In this document: positions 11,835 through 24,400 of the stretch, in pieces
Numbering within the stretch: the stretch's first letter is position 1
Layout of the letters: each line of letters opens with the position of its first letter
Origin: Anthopleura xanthogrammica
Taxonomy: Eukaryota > Cnidaria > Anthozoa > Actiniaria > Actiniidae
Reading direction: 5' to 3'
Length of the DNA stretch: 64,000 nucleotides
NCBI GenBank assembly: GCA_964019055.1
Contig: OZ025208.1
Location: 14,452,097 to 14,516,096 of the forward strand
Translations under genes and position numbers: made by a program
The notes under the pieces: generated by a model
Databases searched by the model: none
What the model was told of the DNA's origin: nothing
Seen by the model: the letters and a program-made list of their open reading frames with translations, nothing else

Positions 11835-12489
11835 ATGAAGGACACCAAGAAAGAAGGCAGCACTTTAGAAAACGAAGAGGACGAGTCAATAGTCTACGTT
11901 TTTGACCGCAGAGAAGGAAATAATCCTGAACATCGTGTCCAACTTGGGGGTATTTTCAATTTTGCCGCCTTCAGAGAGAAAGTTTGCCAAGTGAGTTTTT
12001 AAAAATATCAACATTTTTGAAAGTTTTGAGAACAGTTTAACATACTGATAAGTTAATTGGAATTTAGTCCTTATATTTTACTGATTTTTGAATTCTAGGT
12101 CCTTGGAATATCTTCAGAAGAAAAGTTTATTTTTGTCAATACCAACAGGCAACCTATTGAAGATAATAAAACATACGGTAAAGGATTACACATTTTGATA
12201 CTAAAATGATTGTTAAATTACCTTCCACGTTTATTCATCTCTTCCGAGATCTTTAGAAGAGGTTTAGGAAGACGTGTTTATAAAGATAATTACAATTTCT
12301 TTGGTAAAACTGTATTTTTTTTTGCAGAGAGCCTGATCAATGCCAATGATACCATCTATCTGCTCAAATCTATTGATCAAGAGCTCACAGCTCCTACACA
12401 AGAACGAGTTGTATTTATCCCACATTATGATACTCTGGTTAAGAGTGGCATGTATGAGTACTATGCTAGTGAAGGCCAGAATCCACTCC
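11835..12489 (+). CDS. SMCHD1: SMCHD1 exons 1-3: ubiquitin-like N-terminus
   Basis: Exons are 11835-11990, 12099-12177 and 12328-12489. [10 protein letters not shown] near residue 20 matches the human [27 protein letters not shown] follows, then DTIYLLKSI. The segment closes with [20 protein letters not shown], which is identical to the vertebrate protein and leads into the ATPase. In human SMCHD1 this N-terminal part is a Ubl-like domain that supports ATPase dimerisation. Confidence 0.93.
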
Positions 12490-15400
12490 GTAAGTACAAG
12501 CTTTTAAAGGCTTTGGTAGCTTCCTGCCAGTCTACAGAATTGATTATGTATGGTAATGGAGTAAGACACTGTCTACACATCTAGAGAGGTTGTTTAGTTT
12601 TTATAGCCATTTTCTTTAATATTCTGCAATCTCTATGACTCCTAGCATCAAGTTTTGCGAGCAAGCATCAATCAAAATTACCCTAATTTAGACCGTTGTA
12701 ATAAGCCATTGAGTTTGGGTGTAATGTTTTCCAATGTTAGAACATATGCTATTCCCTTGGGTATTTTTCTTTGTATACTACAAATGTTTGAGAAAACATA
12801 AGTGAAAGTCACTGATTTTAGAACAAAGCTATTTTTTCAACAGGGTGGCACAGCTAGGGGTTACCTGTAACATGTGATTCCACCTTTTTTGGACTGTGAT
12901 GCGTGATCTGCCTATTTTGAAGACTGTGATTTGTATTACACCCTAAATCCTTGTAGCAAGGTTATTCATTAATCATATTTTGTGATTCGTGAATCTATGA
13001 AAAAATTGTCCATGATTTGTGATTGATACCCACTGTGCCACCCAGTTTCAAGGAAAAAGAGCAATCTGAAACGGAAAATTATTGCATCCAACCAAACTCC
13101 CTATCTCAGTTTATCTGGGTCATACAAACATGAAAAAAATACTTTAATTCTTAATTACTTAAAGAGTAGTATCTGAACTGTTTTGGAAGTATGGAGATGA
13201 GGAAGTAGCTTGTAGGAATTTACATCCATTTTCATAATTACATCACCAACACAGCCCAAGAAATCTAGGTTTTTGGCTGCAGTTGATATAAAATTCCCTA
13301 GCTCAGACTGTTGAAAATTTGATTGACAAGCCAGACAACTCTAATTATAGCTAGTCATCTGGGTCAAGTAATATTTATTATGAAAATGGATATATGGCCT
13401 CATATTGCTCACATGGCTCGTATAGTTTCAAGTTTCTCCCTTCCTCATCCTGCCATCCCCATTCCAGAAATACATATCCATACCTTAAATATAAGGATGG
13501 AAATCAATTTTTAAGATAGATTGAAGATTTTTTTTTGTTTAAATTTAAAAAAAGAAAAAAAAAAGATTTTTAGGCTAACCATGGCATTGTTTGTTTTGTT
13601 CCAGCATTTGCATTTGCAGAGCTTGTAGACAATGCCTTAGCAGCTACAGCTGGCAATGAAGGAGCCAGATCCATAGAAGTCAGATTAGTAAGATCATTTT
13701 ATTTTTTCCACTCTGGTATCCTAAGAAATTATCCATTTTTTTGGTTTTCAAAACCAGCACTTTTTACTACTTGTGGTCTATCACTAATAAACCACTAGTA
13801 GCTCAGCCAATCATAGTGCAGGATTTGTGATAGACCATTAGCAAGTTTTAATAGTCTAATCTTTATTAACCTGCCTTGACTTTTGTCTCTATCAGTGCAT
13901 ATCAATGATAACAGTGGTAATAACAGTAAAGTAAAAAGCATTTCTTCTGCTTATCATTCATATTTTGTCCTTCAGATGTTTGATGATGCCACTGGTAGGC
14001 ATGCGGTATGTGTCATGGATAATGGAGGTGGTATGACCCCACGTGAGCTTAATAACTGGGCAATCTATCGCTTGTCTAAATTCAACAGGTATCACTTTGA
14101 CCTATACATTAATTTTGGTAACTAGGCATTTTGATACATTTCAGTTTATGTAAAATTCAATTTTTAATGACAAGATCACCATTTCTCAACCTTTATTTCT
14201 TTATTCATGACTTTGACTTTGATACTAATATTTATCGTAGGGCTTGAAATAACGGCTAGTCAGTTGCCAGTCATGATGACCGGCCAAATTAGTTTTAGCT
14301 TGGTCATACCCCATTTCTGGCTCAACGCTACTGGTCAAAATGACCCGCATGGCAAAGATTTGGTAGTACGAGTTACAGTGCTGTCCAGACATTGTCCGTT
14401 GACTGGCTTTTATATCAAGCCCTAGTATCGAATTGACTATACATGTTTATTGTAATGACCATATGTGTATCAAAACAACCTAAATACAGTGTATCAAAAC
14501 AGACATGCATAAAAAAACTGGCATTGATCCATGATGGTCATCAATTATTGATGATGGTCATAACACGTTTGCTTAACACTGCTTACGTGTATATTTCTTT
14601 AATAGTGCCAAAACAATCAAAAGATCTCCAGTAGATAATGAGGTCCCTCGTTCACTGAATAGTGATATATCATACTTTGGTGTTGGTGGAAAGCAGGCCA
14701 TCTTTTTTATTGGCAGTGCAACAAGGGTAAGTGAAGTCTTGTTGATAAAATCAAATCTTTAGTAAACATACTAGTTTAGCCACTTGTAGATAATACACCG
14801 ATCCAGGCTTTGCTTGAGTGACCACCAAAAAATGGGAAGTTTTCCCAATGGAATATATAATGTTGAAAAACTCTAATTTTGAAAGTTTTTTTGTACATTG
14901 TAGTGATGGATTGTTTTCTTAATATAAATGTACCTTTAGAATGCTTTAGCTAGTCCAACATAGCAACAGTAACTAGGGAGTTAGAGCAATTAATTGGGGA
15001 TCGGTGTATTGGGTTCCTTAATTTTATCTTACATAAGTTTACATGATTTGAATTTGTTATTAGATGGTCACAAAAACCAAAGACTGCAATGATGTACATG
15101 AGTTGTCCATCTCAAAAGAAGAATTTGAAAGGAAAGAAAAGAACAAAGAATCCATTTACAGTGGTACAATTAGAAACAGAAGAGTAAGTACACATAAGGG
15201 CCATTTATACGGGTGGGGGGGGGGGATAAGACACACATCTTACCTAAAACATACCTTGAATAAGATGTGAACTGATCACCAGCACAAACGTGCTCAATCC
15301 TTTTCTTGTTCATAGATATCCAACCAATCAGAGAGTGCATTATATTCTCCCTATGACATAAGTGCATGAGTGTGCACAATCACCAGCACAAGTGTGCATA

Positions 15401-18400
15401 ATCCATTTCTTGTTCATAGATATCCAACCAATCACAGCGGGCGTTATATCATAGCTATGACATAATTGCATGAGCATGCACAATCACCAGCATAAGTGTG
15501 CACAATCCATCTCTTGTTCATAGATATCCAACCAATCAGAGCACGCATTATATTTCGGCTATGTTATAATGTTCCTTTGTGTGCTTTTTTTAATAGCCAG
15601 GAGACAATAGCCATGTACCAGAGGAAGAGGAAAGTGTGAGAAGACTAATAAAAGAAGAGGGTGATAGAGAAAGTTTTACTGCTGTGGTTATTACAGGTGT
15701 ATCCTCTCAGCACAGCCACTATCTCAAGACACAGTTTAATCAGTGGTGCAAGCAACTAGCGTAAGTGTTATAATGAATAATTAATCAGGTGGAAAAAAAC
15801 CCTAGAAATCCTCACCTAGAAGAAATATATATGTGTATATATATTTCTTTGTAAACCATTAAAGTTGCTTATTAAATGCTTTATTTCAGGCATATCTATC
15901 ACTATTACCTGCATGGTCCCAAGGGAAATGAGGTCAATTCAGAAAGAAATGCTGAGAAATTCAAGAACATTGATATCAATGTAAGTATCAATCAATTTAT
16001 CTGATTGATTTAGATAAATATAATAATGTGCTTTGCACAAATCCTATTCTGAGAAATGTGATCAAATCAGCAAATTGTGAGAATCAGCAAACTTTAAAGG
16101 AAGTTTTTCTACTTTAATTTAACAAAAAAAAAATTTTGCAGCAATAGTATTAGAAGAATAGATCTTCTTAAATCACAGGGCATTATGAGTATCCAGTGGT
16201 CAAAACAAAACAAAGATTGCGGATAATACATAGGGTTTCGTTTAATTGTCTTTTTTCATGTCCATCTTCTTATTTCATCTGTTGTCAAATTGTCTTATGG
16301 TGAATCGTTAATGTTAATCAATAGCATTACTGTAACAAAGCTTTGTATATTTGCCCGCTACCAAGACGGCCCCCATAACGTCAAAGTAGTCGATTTATTT
16401 TTGTGTACTAGGGAAAATTCCACACGATCACATGTACAAGTAGTATTCTAAACAGACTGTGTTTTCCTTCAATATGCTTTTGATTTAAGATTGTACTCCA
16501 AGAAAAGGGAAAACAGCCCAAAGTAAAGGAACTACATACTGTGGATGATGATTTACAAACCCAGTACATCAGAACATCAGCATCAGCTTTTGAATTCCGA
16601 GCTCATGTTGAAAATGCAGGCTGTATAGAAGGAATGCTGCGGTATCATCCTTTTCTTTATGACAGAGAGACATACCCGATGAATGAGTCTGAAGTGAAAG
16701 GTAAGACTCCAGTAATAGAGGTTTTGCACCATCATCTGACCGTAGCCATGATAGATGGCAGGAACAATACAATCGTTTTCCATATAGAGGATATTACATG
16801 GGTGTGCGGAGATACAAAATTTATCTTCGAGTATTGAAAAGATCTCTCACGAGTGAGCGCTGGGAACAAGTGAAATTTTTTCAACACGAGAAGACAAAAT
16901 TTGTATCTCCACACGCCCATGTAATATTCTGTTTATTATATGATTATCAATGAAAAAGAAAAGAAAGCTTTTCAAGCTTTTTTCTGCTATAAGAAGTAAT
17001 AATAGCCCAGCTAATTGTTTTTCCAGTTGAAGAGATGAATGCAAGCCTGGCAGCAGATGAGGCAATGGATACATTAGAAAAAGACAGCCATGCACCAAGA
17101 GGTTACAGGCCTATATTTGAATGTTACTGGAATGGTAGACTTATCCCATACACAGCTGTTGATTTGTAAGTAATACTATTGTGATATGCTTCCTTAGAAG
17201 TAGTAACCAGGACATGTATGTTATGGTATTCTGAATTTTGAGGGAACTTGTTTGCACTTATCACCATTGGCCCCTTGGAATTTCAAGGGCACTCTCAGGT
17301 TTCCTGAGACAAATCCAAACTCTGCAATCAGTTACAACTTCCAACATATGCTTTACTCGTCACGCAGACCGTCACGCACAAAGGTTTCAGTATGAGGCTC
17401 CGTGCTAAATTGAATTTATTTGTTTCTCCTGTCACAAATCAATGAGCATTTAGCACGGAGCCTCGCATTGAAACCTTTGTGCGTGACGAGCAAAGCACAT
17501 CTCGGAAGTGGGCTATTAAGTTATCTCAGGTTTGTGCAGTTATGTATACATTGTGTATGTGGGTTTCCTGTGGATGAGATACCACAGGCAACCCAAATTA
17601 CTACAGATTGAATATGCTAAGTAAACAATTATTTCATTAAAGGGATGCTTTGAATGGATTAAAACGGTTTTTTTTTGTTCTCAATGCAGTCAAGGGTAAA
17701 GTAAATAATTTTTTCTGTGGGCTACCTGTGAATTAGTTACCACAGGCAACCCAAACTTCAAATTATTAAATATTCTGAATATAACTTGATTATGTGAATT
17801 TTCAACTGTCAGGTTGGAATGGTGTCAGCCACCCAAGAAACGAACCATCATACCTTCAGAGTGCTATAATAGGTAAACAAATCTTGTCAATGGACTGTGG
17901 TTTTGCCAAGGAGAGGGTGGGGCATTCTAAAGGGGTATGGGCAGTATACATGCTTCACTCTCCCATACAAGATACAGTACTGATATGCTTGCAGTTTGCA
18001 GACTTGTTGGATTGATTGTTTGCCTGATTTTTGCAGAATTTTGCCCAAGCTTTTTCACCTAATTTTATTGATCCAGGAGAACTAGATTTTCTATATAACT
18101 TTCTGAAGTCAAACTTTCTAGTGACTGAACTTCATTCTTACTATCACTGGTATTGTTTTTTTTCACAGGTTTTCTGGTGTCCTTTGGACTAATGATGCAT
18201 TCCAAGTCAGTACCAACAAACTCACTTTTATGGATCTTGAAGTCAAGCTCAAGGACAAAAATACAATTTTTAACCGGGTTGTGATGGGACAGGTACTTGT
18301 AATTCTGAAGATGATTTTGGCTTCCATAATGATTGAAACTTACATTGTAATATACATATGATATTAATTTATTCATTCAATCTCTGTCATGCATTCAGTC

Positions 18401-21400
18401 ACAGGTTATTTTGGTTTGGAAACAAGGTTTGTTGCCTTGGATCCATCAGATCTTTTAGTAATGCATCTATAAAAGAAAGAGAATGCTTACAGGAATGATT
18501 AGAAAAACGTGTCAAAATTTAAAAAATTTATCCATCCCATCCTATCATTCATTTAACCATCCAGTCCTTTCTTCCATCCCCTCCCATCCAAACATCCATT
18601 CCACTATCCTATCCATTTCATTAAATCTTCCATTTATCCATCCAGTTCTTACTTCAAATTAACCATTCATTCATCCTTCCATCCCATCAAATCATTGATA
18701 CATCCATCCGGTTCTTCTTTCTATCCAGTCATTCATTCCATCATTCCATCCAGCTATTCTATCATCATTCCATCCATCTATCCCATCCCATCACATCATT
18801 CATCCAACTTCCATCCCATTATTTATCTGTTCTTCACCTAACCAACAGTCGGCACATGTCAGCATCAAAGGGTTTTAGTATTACATAATATTTAACTTTC
18901 TTCTCATTGAACAAACACAAAGGGCAAACCAAATGGGTGTTATTCATCAAGTTCTTCTTATCATAATGGGCTCAAGGTACTGCATTTTAACATGTGGTAT
19001 TAGAAGAGAATATTGCTCACTGCAAGGACAATACACATGGAAAGAGTTATTTAAAAGTCTCTGTAGAACCAGCACCAGCACTTAGTCTTGTACCTATTCA
19101 ATCTTAGAGCACTTATTTTGATTAATTTTCTAAAATTTTTTTCTATTTCATTTCTTTCAAACTATTTAAAAATCCAGTTGTGTGGCATTTCATTTTTTCA
19201 TAGTACATATGATACACTATTGTATATTTATGACAAACATTATAGTCCCCTTGCAGCACGCCCGAAAGCAGCTGATTTTAGAGGACAAAAAAATAGGTTT
19301 CCAATTCTCTGGAAATTAAAATTCTATTGTTTTGTCCTCCAAATTGAACTGCTTTGATGAACAGCAAGGGGTCTATAACTAGTTATTGCCAGTATAACAG
19401 TCTTTTTCCTTATTACTTTTTCTTGAGCTCAAAAATACCAAGTATTATTCTGTAGTTAATTATTGATTTATTTGTTTGACTTCATAGGAACAAAGGGTTC
19501 AGATTTCAAAAGCCTTCCAGGATTGGATCAAGGAATGCCATGAAAACCATGATAAACAGGTCAGCTTTCCTTCTTATTCCAATGAAAATTATTAATTTTT
19601 TCTTTAGAATTTCAATGATGAATCCGTCTATCTTCATTAACATCACTGTTGACTTAGAACATGAAGTCAGTGTCAAGGCATGTGCCTACACAGATGAACA
19701 AATGCTCAGTTGCTCATGCCTATGCTGTACTTAAGTGCACTAAAATCGGACCCTGGCTATGCCACTGAAATTTGACACCTCTATCACAACCCACACCCCC
19801 CCCCCCCTCCACAACATTTCTTTTTTCTCCATTATTTAAAGATATCATTTTGTTTGATGTTCTTAGATAAAGTTCTCAAACTTCCAAGGACAAGTTAAGA
19901 GACCAGAGTTGACCCAGAAGAAAAACCAAAGCCCATGGTCAGTGTTCAATGCCATTGAGTGGGATGGTAAAGTGTTCAAGGCTGGACAACTGGTTAGTTC
20001 CTAGTGGATTATTGATTCTGGTTTACCATAATAATTGTCAATGAAGACCAGCAGGAGTGCAAGTGTTTAGTGTATTATGAGAGTTGCACAGAACCTTATC
20101 CAGTCAGTTAGTCTTCCATCAAGTCTGTCTGTCAGTCAGTCAGTCAGTCAGTCAGTCATCCCAATCAGTTAGACAGTCCATCAGTCAGTCAATCAATCAG
20201 TCAGTCATTCTGTCTGTCAGTCAGTCAGTCAATCAATCAGTCATTCTGTCTGTCAGTCATTCCAGTCAGTCAGTCATCCCAATCAGTTAGACAGTCCATC
20301 AGTCTGTCAGACAGTCAGTCAAACAGTCAGTCAGTCAGTCAGTTATACAGTCAGTCATTCTGTCTGTCTATCAGTCAGTCAGTCAGTCAGTCATCCAGTC
20401 AGTCATTCTGTCTGTATGTCTGTCTGCCAATCAGTCAGTTAGTCAGTCAGTTATTCAGTCAGTCAGTCAGTTATTCAGTCAGTCATCCAGTTAGTCATTC
20501 TGTCTGTCAGTCAGTCAGTCAGTGTCAATCAGTCAGCTAGCCATCCTGCCAGTCAATTGGTCACTTAGCCTTCCCAATCAGTTCAACAATTTAATCAATA
20601 AATTTATGACCATTAATGTTTTTCTTGGCAGATAAGAACCATAAGAACCATTCCTTATATCTGTGGTACAGTTAAAAGGTTCTTGTTATTTGGGGACTAT
20701 GAAGGAGATGTCTTTGCTACAGGAGGAGAAATGGAGATTGTACAGGTAAAGTACTCTTACTACTCATCTTCCATCTATTATTTTTATTGCTTTTAATTTT
20801 CAATTATAATATTGTAGTTTTAGGTTTTCACAAGGGTTCAGAGATTGCCAGTCGCTTGGTGTCCTGAACCCCTATCCATCTTCAGTTGTTAATGTTATTT
20901 ATACTTCCTAACTAGGAACCAGTGTCCTTGTATGGAGAGAACAAAGTTTTCCCCTTAGCCAAGCTAGATAGAACTTTGACAACTGCACAGGTGAAGAAAT
21001 TTGTAGAAGAGGAAGAGAGCAAGTAAGTTGATTGACAAAAATTAATTATTATTATTATTATTACCACTGTTTTCATTGCTACAACAACAGTGGCAACATG
21101 GAAATCAGGCAATACTCTGTTGTCAATCAGAGTATGTAAAGGTACTGAACAATTTATTTGATTGACGATAGTCTATTGCCCGATTTCCCTGACACAACTG
21201 TTGTCTCGATCAGTGTAGCAATGAAAACCATGGAAATATAATTATTCTTTTATAGAACTGTAAAAACCCAGCCCTTAGTATACTTTTTTTCTTTTAAGTA
21301 TATCTTCATTTGACATTTCAAAACAGATTACCAAGTCGTATAACAATTACCTGGCCAGAAGGATACAAACTAGATAGTAATTCAAAAATTCCTGCTGGAA

Positions 21401-24400
21401 CGACAATAGGTAAGTATTACAATGCTTTTCATATTTCTGCTACCTAACGGACTCCAGACTTCTGGTGTTTCAGCTCCTATCAATCAAATTTACAACAGTC
21501 TGAGTTAATTCCGATCACGAGCGATAAAGAAATTCCTGTGTGAAAATGCTGTCTAGTCACAGGAATTTCCTTATCACTCGATAGGAATGAACTCGTCCCA
21601 TAGTAAGTCTGATTGACAGAAGCCAAAATGCCAGATGTCTGGAGTTAGTTAGGATGCAGATTGAAATATAAGAAGCTCTGTAAATATTGAATAAAAACTA
21701 TTGTTTTTTTTTATAAACGGGTTCAGAGTTAATTTTGTTGACAGGCATACTTACTTTCTGCTCATAGGTGCAATGAAGGTAGATATTGTGAATGGCAAGA
21801 ATGAACCAATCAACAAACTGCCTGGAGATAGAAGAAAACTGCTTGTTGAACTAAAAGTCATCTGGCATGGTAATATACACTACCATCATAGTAAATAAAT
21901 AAGTGAATGAATGGGATTGATTTAGCAGTGGCATCTCTACAGAATAGCTAGCTATTCATCCACTGAAATTCCAATTGGAATTTAGAAGTTGAATTTTGCA
22001 GAGGGAGCAAATTAATCAGAGAACCCAGAGAAAAATCCTCAAAGCACAGGAGAGAACCAACAAACAACTCTACTCATATATGACACCAAGTCCTGCAGGA
22101 CTCAAACCTAGGTTGGATTGGTGAGAGGCTACGCCACCATGCTTCCCAATTTAAAGGATTCTAGTGATGATCACACCAGCTTCAGTGATATTATGATAGT
22201 GAAGGGCGTTGCCATAGTGACATGATACTTATAACATTCAAATAGATTTAGACTTTCTCTAAAATAATGATTCATAGGTTCAGATAAAGAAGGTGATAAA
22301 GTGATAACTAACCTTGTTTGTCAACATGGAGGCAAAAACTGGCCATACTGGTTCAGGAAGATGGGTAAGTATCCATAATTCTAACTGTCTTTTAGAACAT
22401 TACTGCAATTTTAATAAGTTATATTCACAATAGACGCCATCATGATGGTTTTGGTATTGTAATGCAGATTAGTCACATGGTTGCTGAGGGGGCAAACAAC
22501 TTCAAATCAGAAGATTTTAACTGGTTTATTAAATTTCAATATTTTCCTGTGAATATGATTGTGTTAATATATTTCTGATAAGTGAAATACTCGAATTTCA
22601 CTAGTTTAGAAAAATTATAAACACTTTTAAAATGTCCTTACTCGATTTTCCGAGTCTGGAGCAAATGTAACAGTTCCAAAACTACATGCAGATTTTTCTG
22701 GATAGTTTGAAGCAATATTTGGCATAAAAATAAAATCTCTAGGATGAGGATGTTTACCCCCTGGAAGACTGCATGGCTAATTTGCATTACAATATGAAAA
22801 CCATCATGGCGTCTATATAACCTATAAATATAACCTATTAGAAGAACAGTTTTCGTATGCAGTTTCTTAAATGCCATTGTTGCATTGAGTTATCTTAATG
22901 TTGTTTTTAACAGAAAATATCACCCAGCTTGGTCCTCATACCTTAGCACTACAAGTCATTGTGAGTGAGAGTTCAACAGTCCAAGCCATGAAAGGATTAC
23001 CATCCCACCGCATCAAGTTCACCGTTACAGGTATTACCTTCAGCCTATAAGTCAGCCTCCTTTTGATAATTGTGGGGAAGATAATTATCAAAAGGATGCC
23101 AACATGTGAAGAAAGGAATGCAGACTAAAATTAATGTTTATGTTTGTCGGCAAAGTTGCAAACGTCCAATGTCCAACATTCAGTGAAATTTGGACTATTT
23201 GCATTAACAGCTGACTAGTGGGCTTAAAAGCAGTACTAGGCTTATACCTGGTTGGGCTTATATCCAGGATTTTAAAAGTATTGTTTATCAGAAGATAAAT
23301 ACTTAGTGTCATTTTTAAATGTATTTAAATGTTTTTATTATCAGAGGCTAATCCAGACAAGTTTACATTTGGTATGCTGGACATTCCATTGAGAGTTGGA
23401 TTACCATTTCAGGTATGAAACCTTTAAATGAAGAGTAGACATTAAAGAATAATCCTAGTCAACTACGATGTACTGCAAGCCGACAAAAATTAACCTGCCA
23501 TTTTTCTCTGCCAGGCACAATGGCTGTCTTGTAGATGAAGTTTGGGAATCCATTTCCATCGGTCTTGCTATTCAAGCTAGAAGTTTTAAAACCATCAAGA
23601 TATGAATAACATTTATGATAAGTTATCTGTAGTTATTTTAGGCTTTTTATTAGATTTTATAAATTCTGGCAACAAATATGTAAACAATGACATAGACACG
23701 TAGTGCATTGTAGTTGACTAGGATTCTTCAATATTTTTATATTCAATGTGGCTGATATCCAATATTTTTTTTCAAGATCCCTTTGAATCTCTTCGATGAA
23801 TTTAGCAACCCTTCAAAGTTCTCTGAGGATATTTTACCAGTGCTCAATGCAAGGTTTGTTATTAATATTATACTTCTAAATTGTTATAGGTGGGCTTCCT
23901 GTGCCAAAGACTACCACAGGCTGCCCATCATTTAGCTAGTGAGCGGTTGGTACCTCTTAACTTCGTAATCATTGAACTTGATGTTTTTCATTCTTTGTCA
24001 TTTCAGTGGCCTTGATTTGAGTTTTAATGGTACTTCTTCTAAAGGCAACAGTCTGATAATCAAAGGTGTGGTTGCCATGGGAATCATTCCTTCACATGCA
24101 GGCAAGGTAGGATACAGCAATAGGGTTGTAATTGTAAAACATGCAATGTTTTTCCAATTCTATCCTACTAGTGTCTTTTTCAATCATGTAGCCAACTTCT
24201 CATCCTTCCTATCTATTCCCTTATGGATGGGGTAGCAGTGAGATAACTTACCTCTCACTGCACCACTGTGAACCAGGTTCAAGCCCACTTGGTCCAGTAC
24301 TATTATATGTCAGTGAAGTCTGTTGTTGATTTTCTCCCTTTAAGGGATTTTCTCTAAGTTCTCCAGTTTTCAGCAAAAATCAACATTCCAATTCCATCTT

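Noticed and set aside
14207..14425. 72-codon frame in SMCHD1 intron 5
   Set aside because: It coincides with a MITE family E copy. The exon join at 14088/14606 is exact without it.
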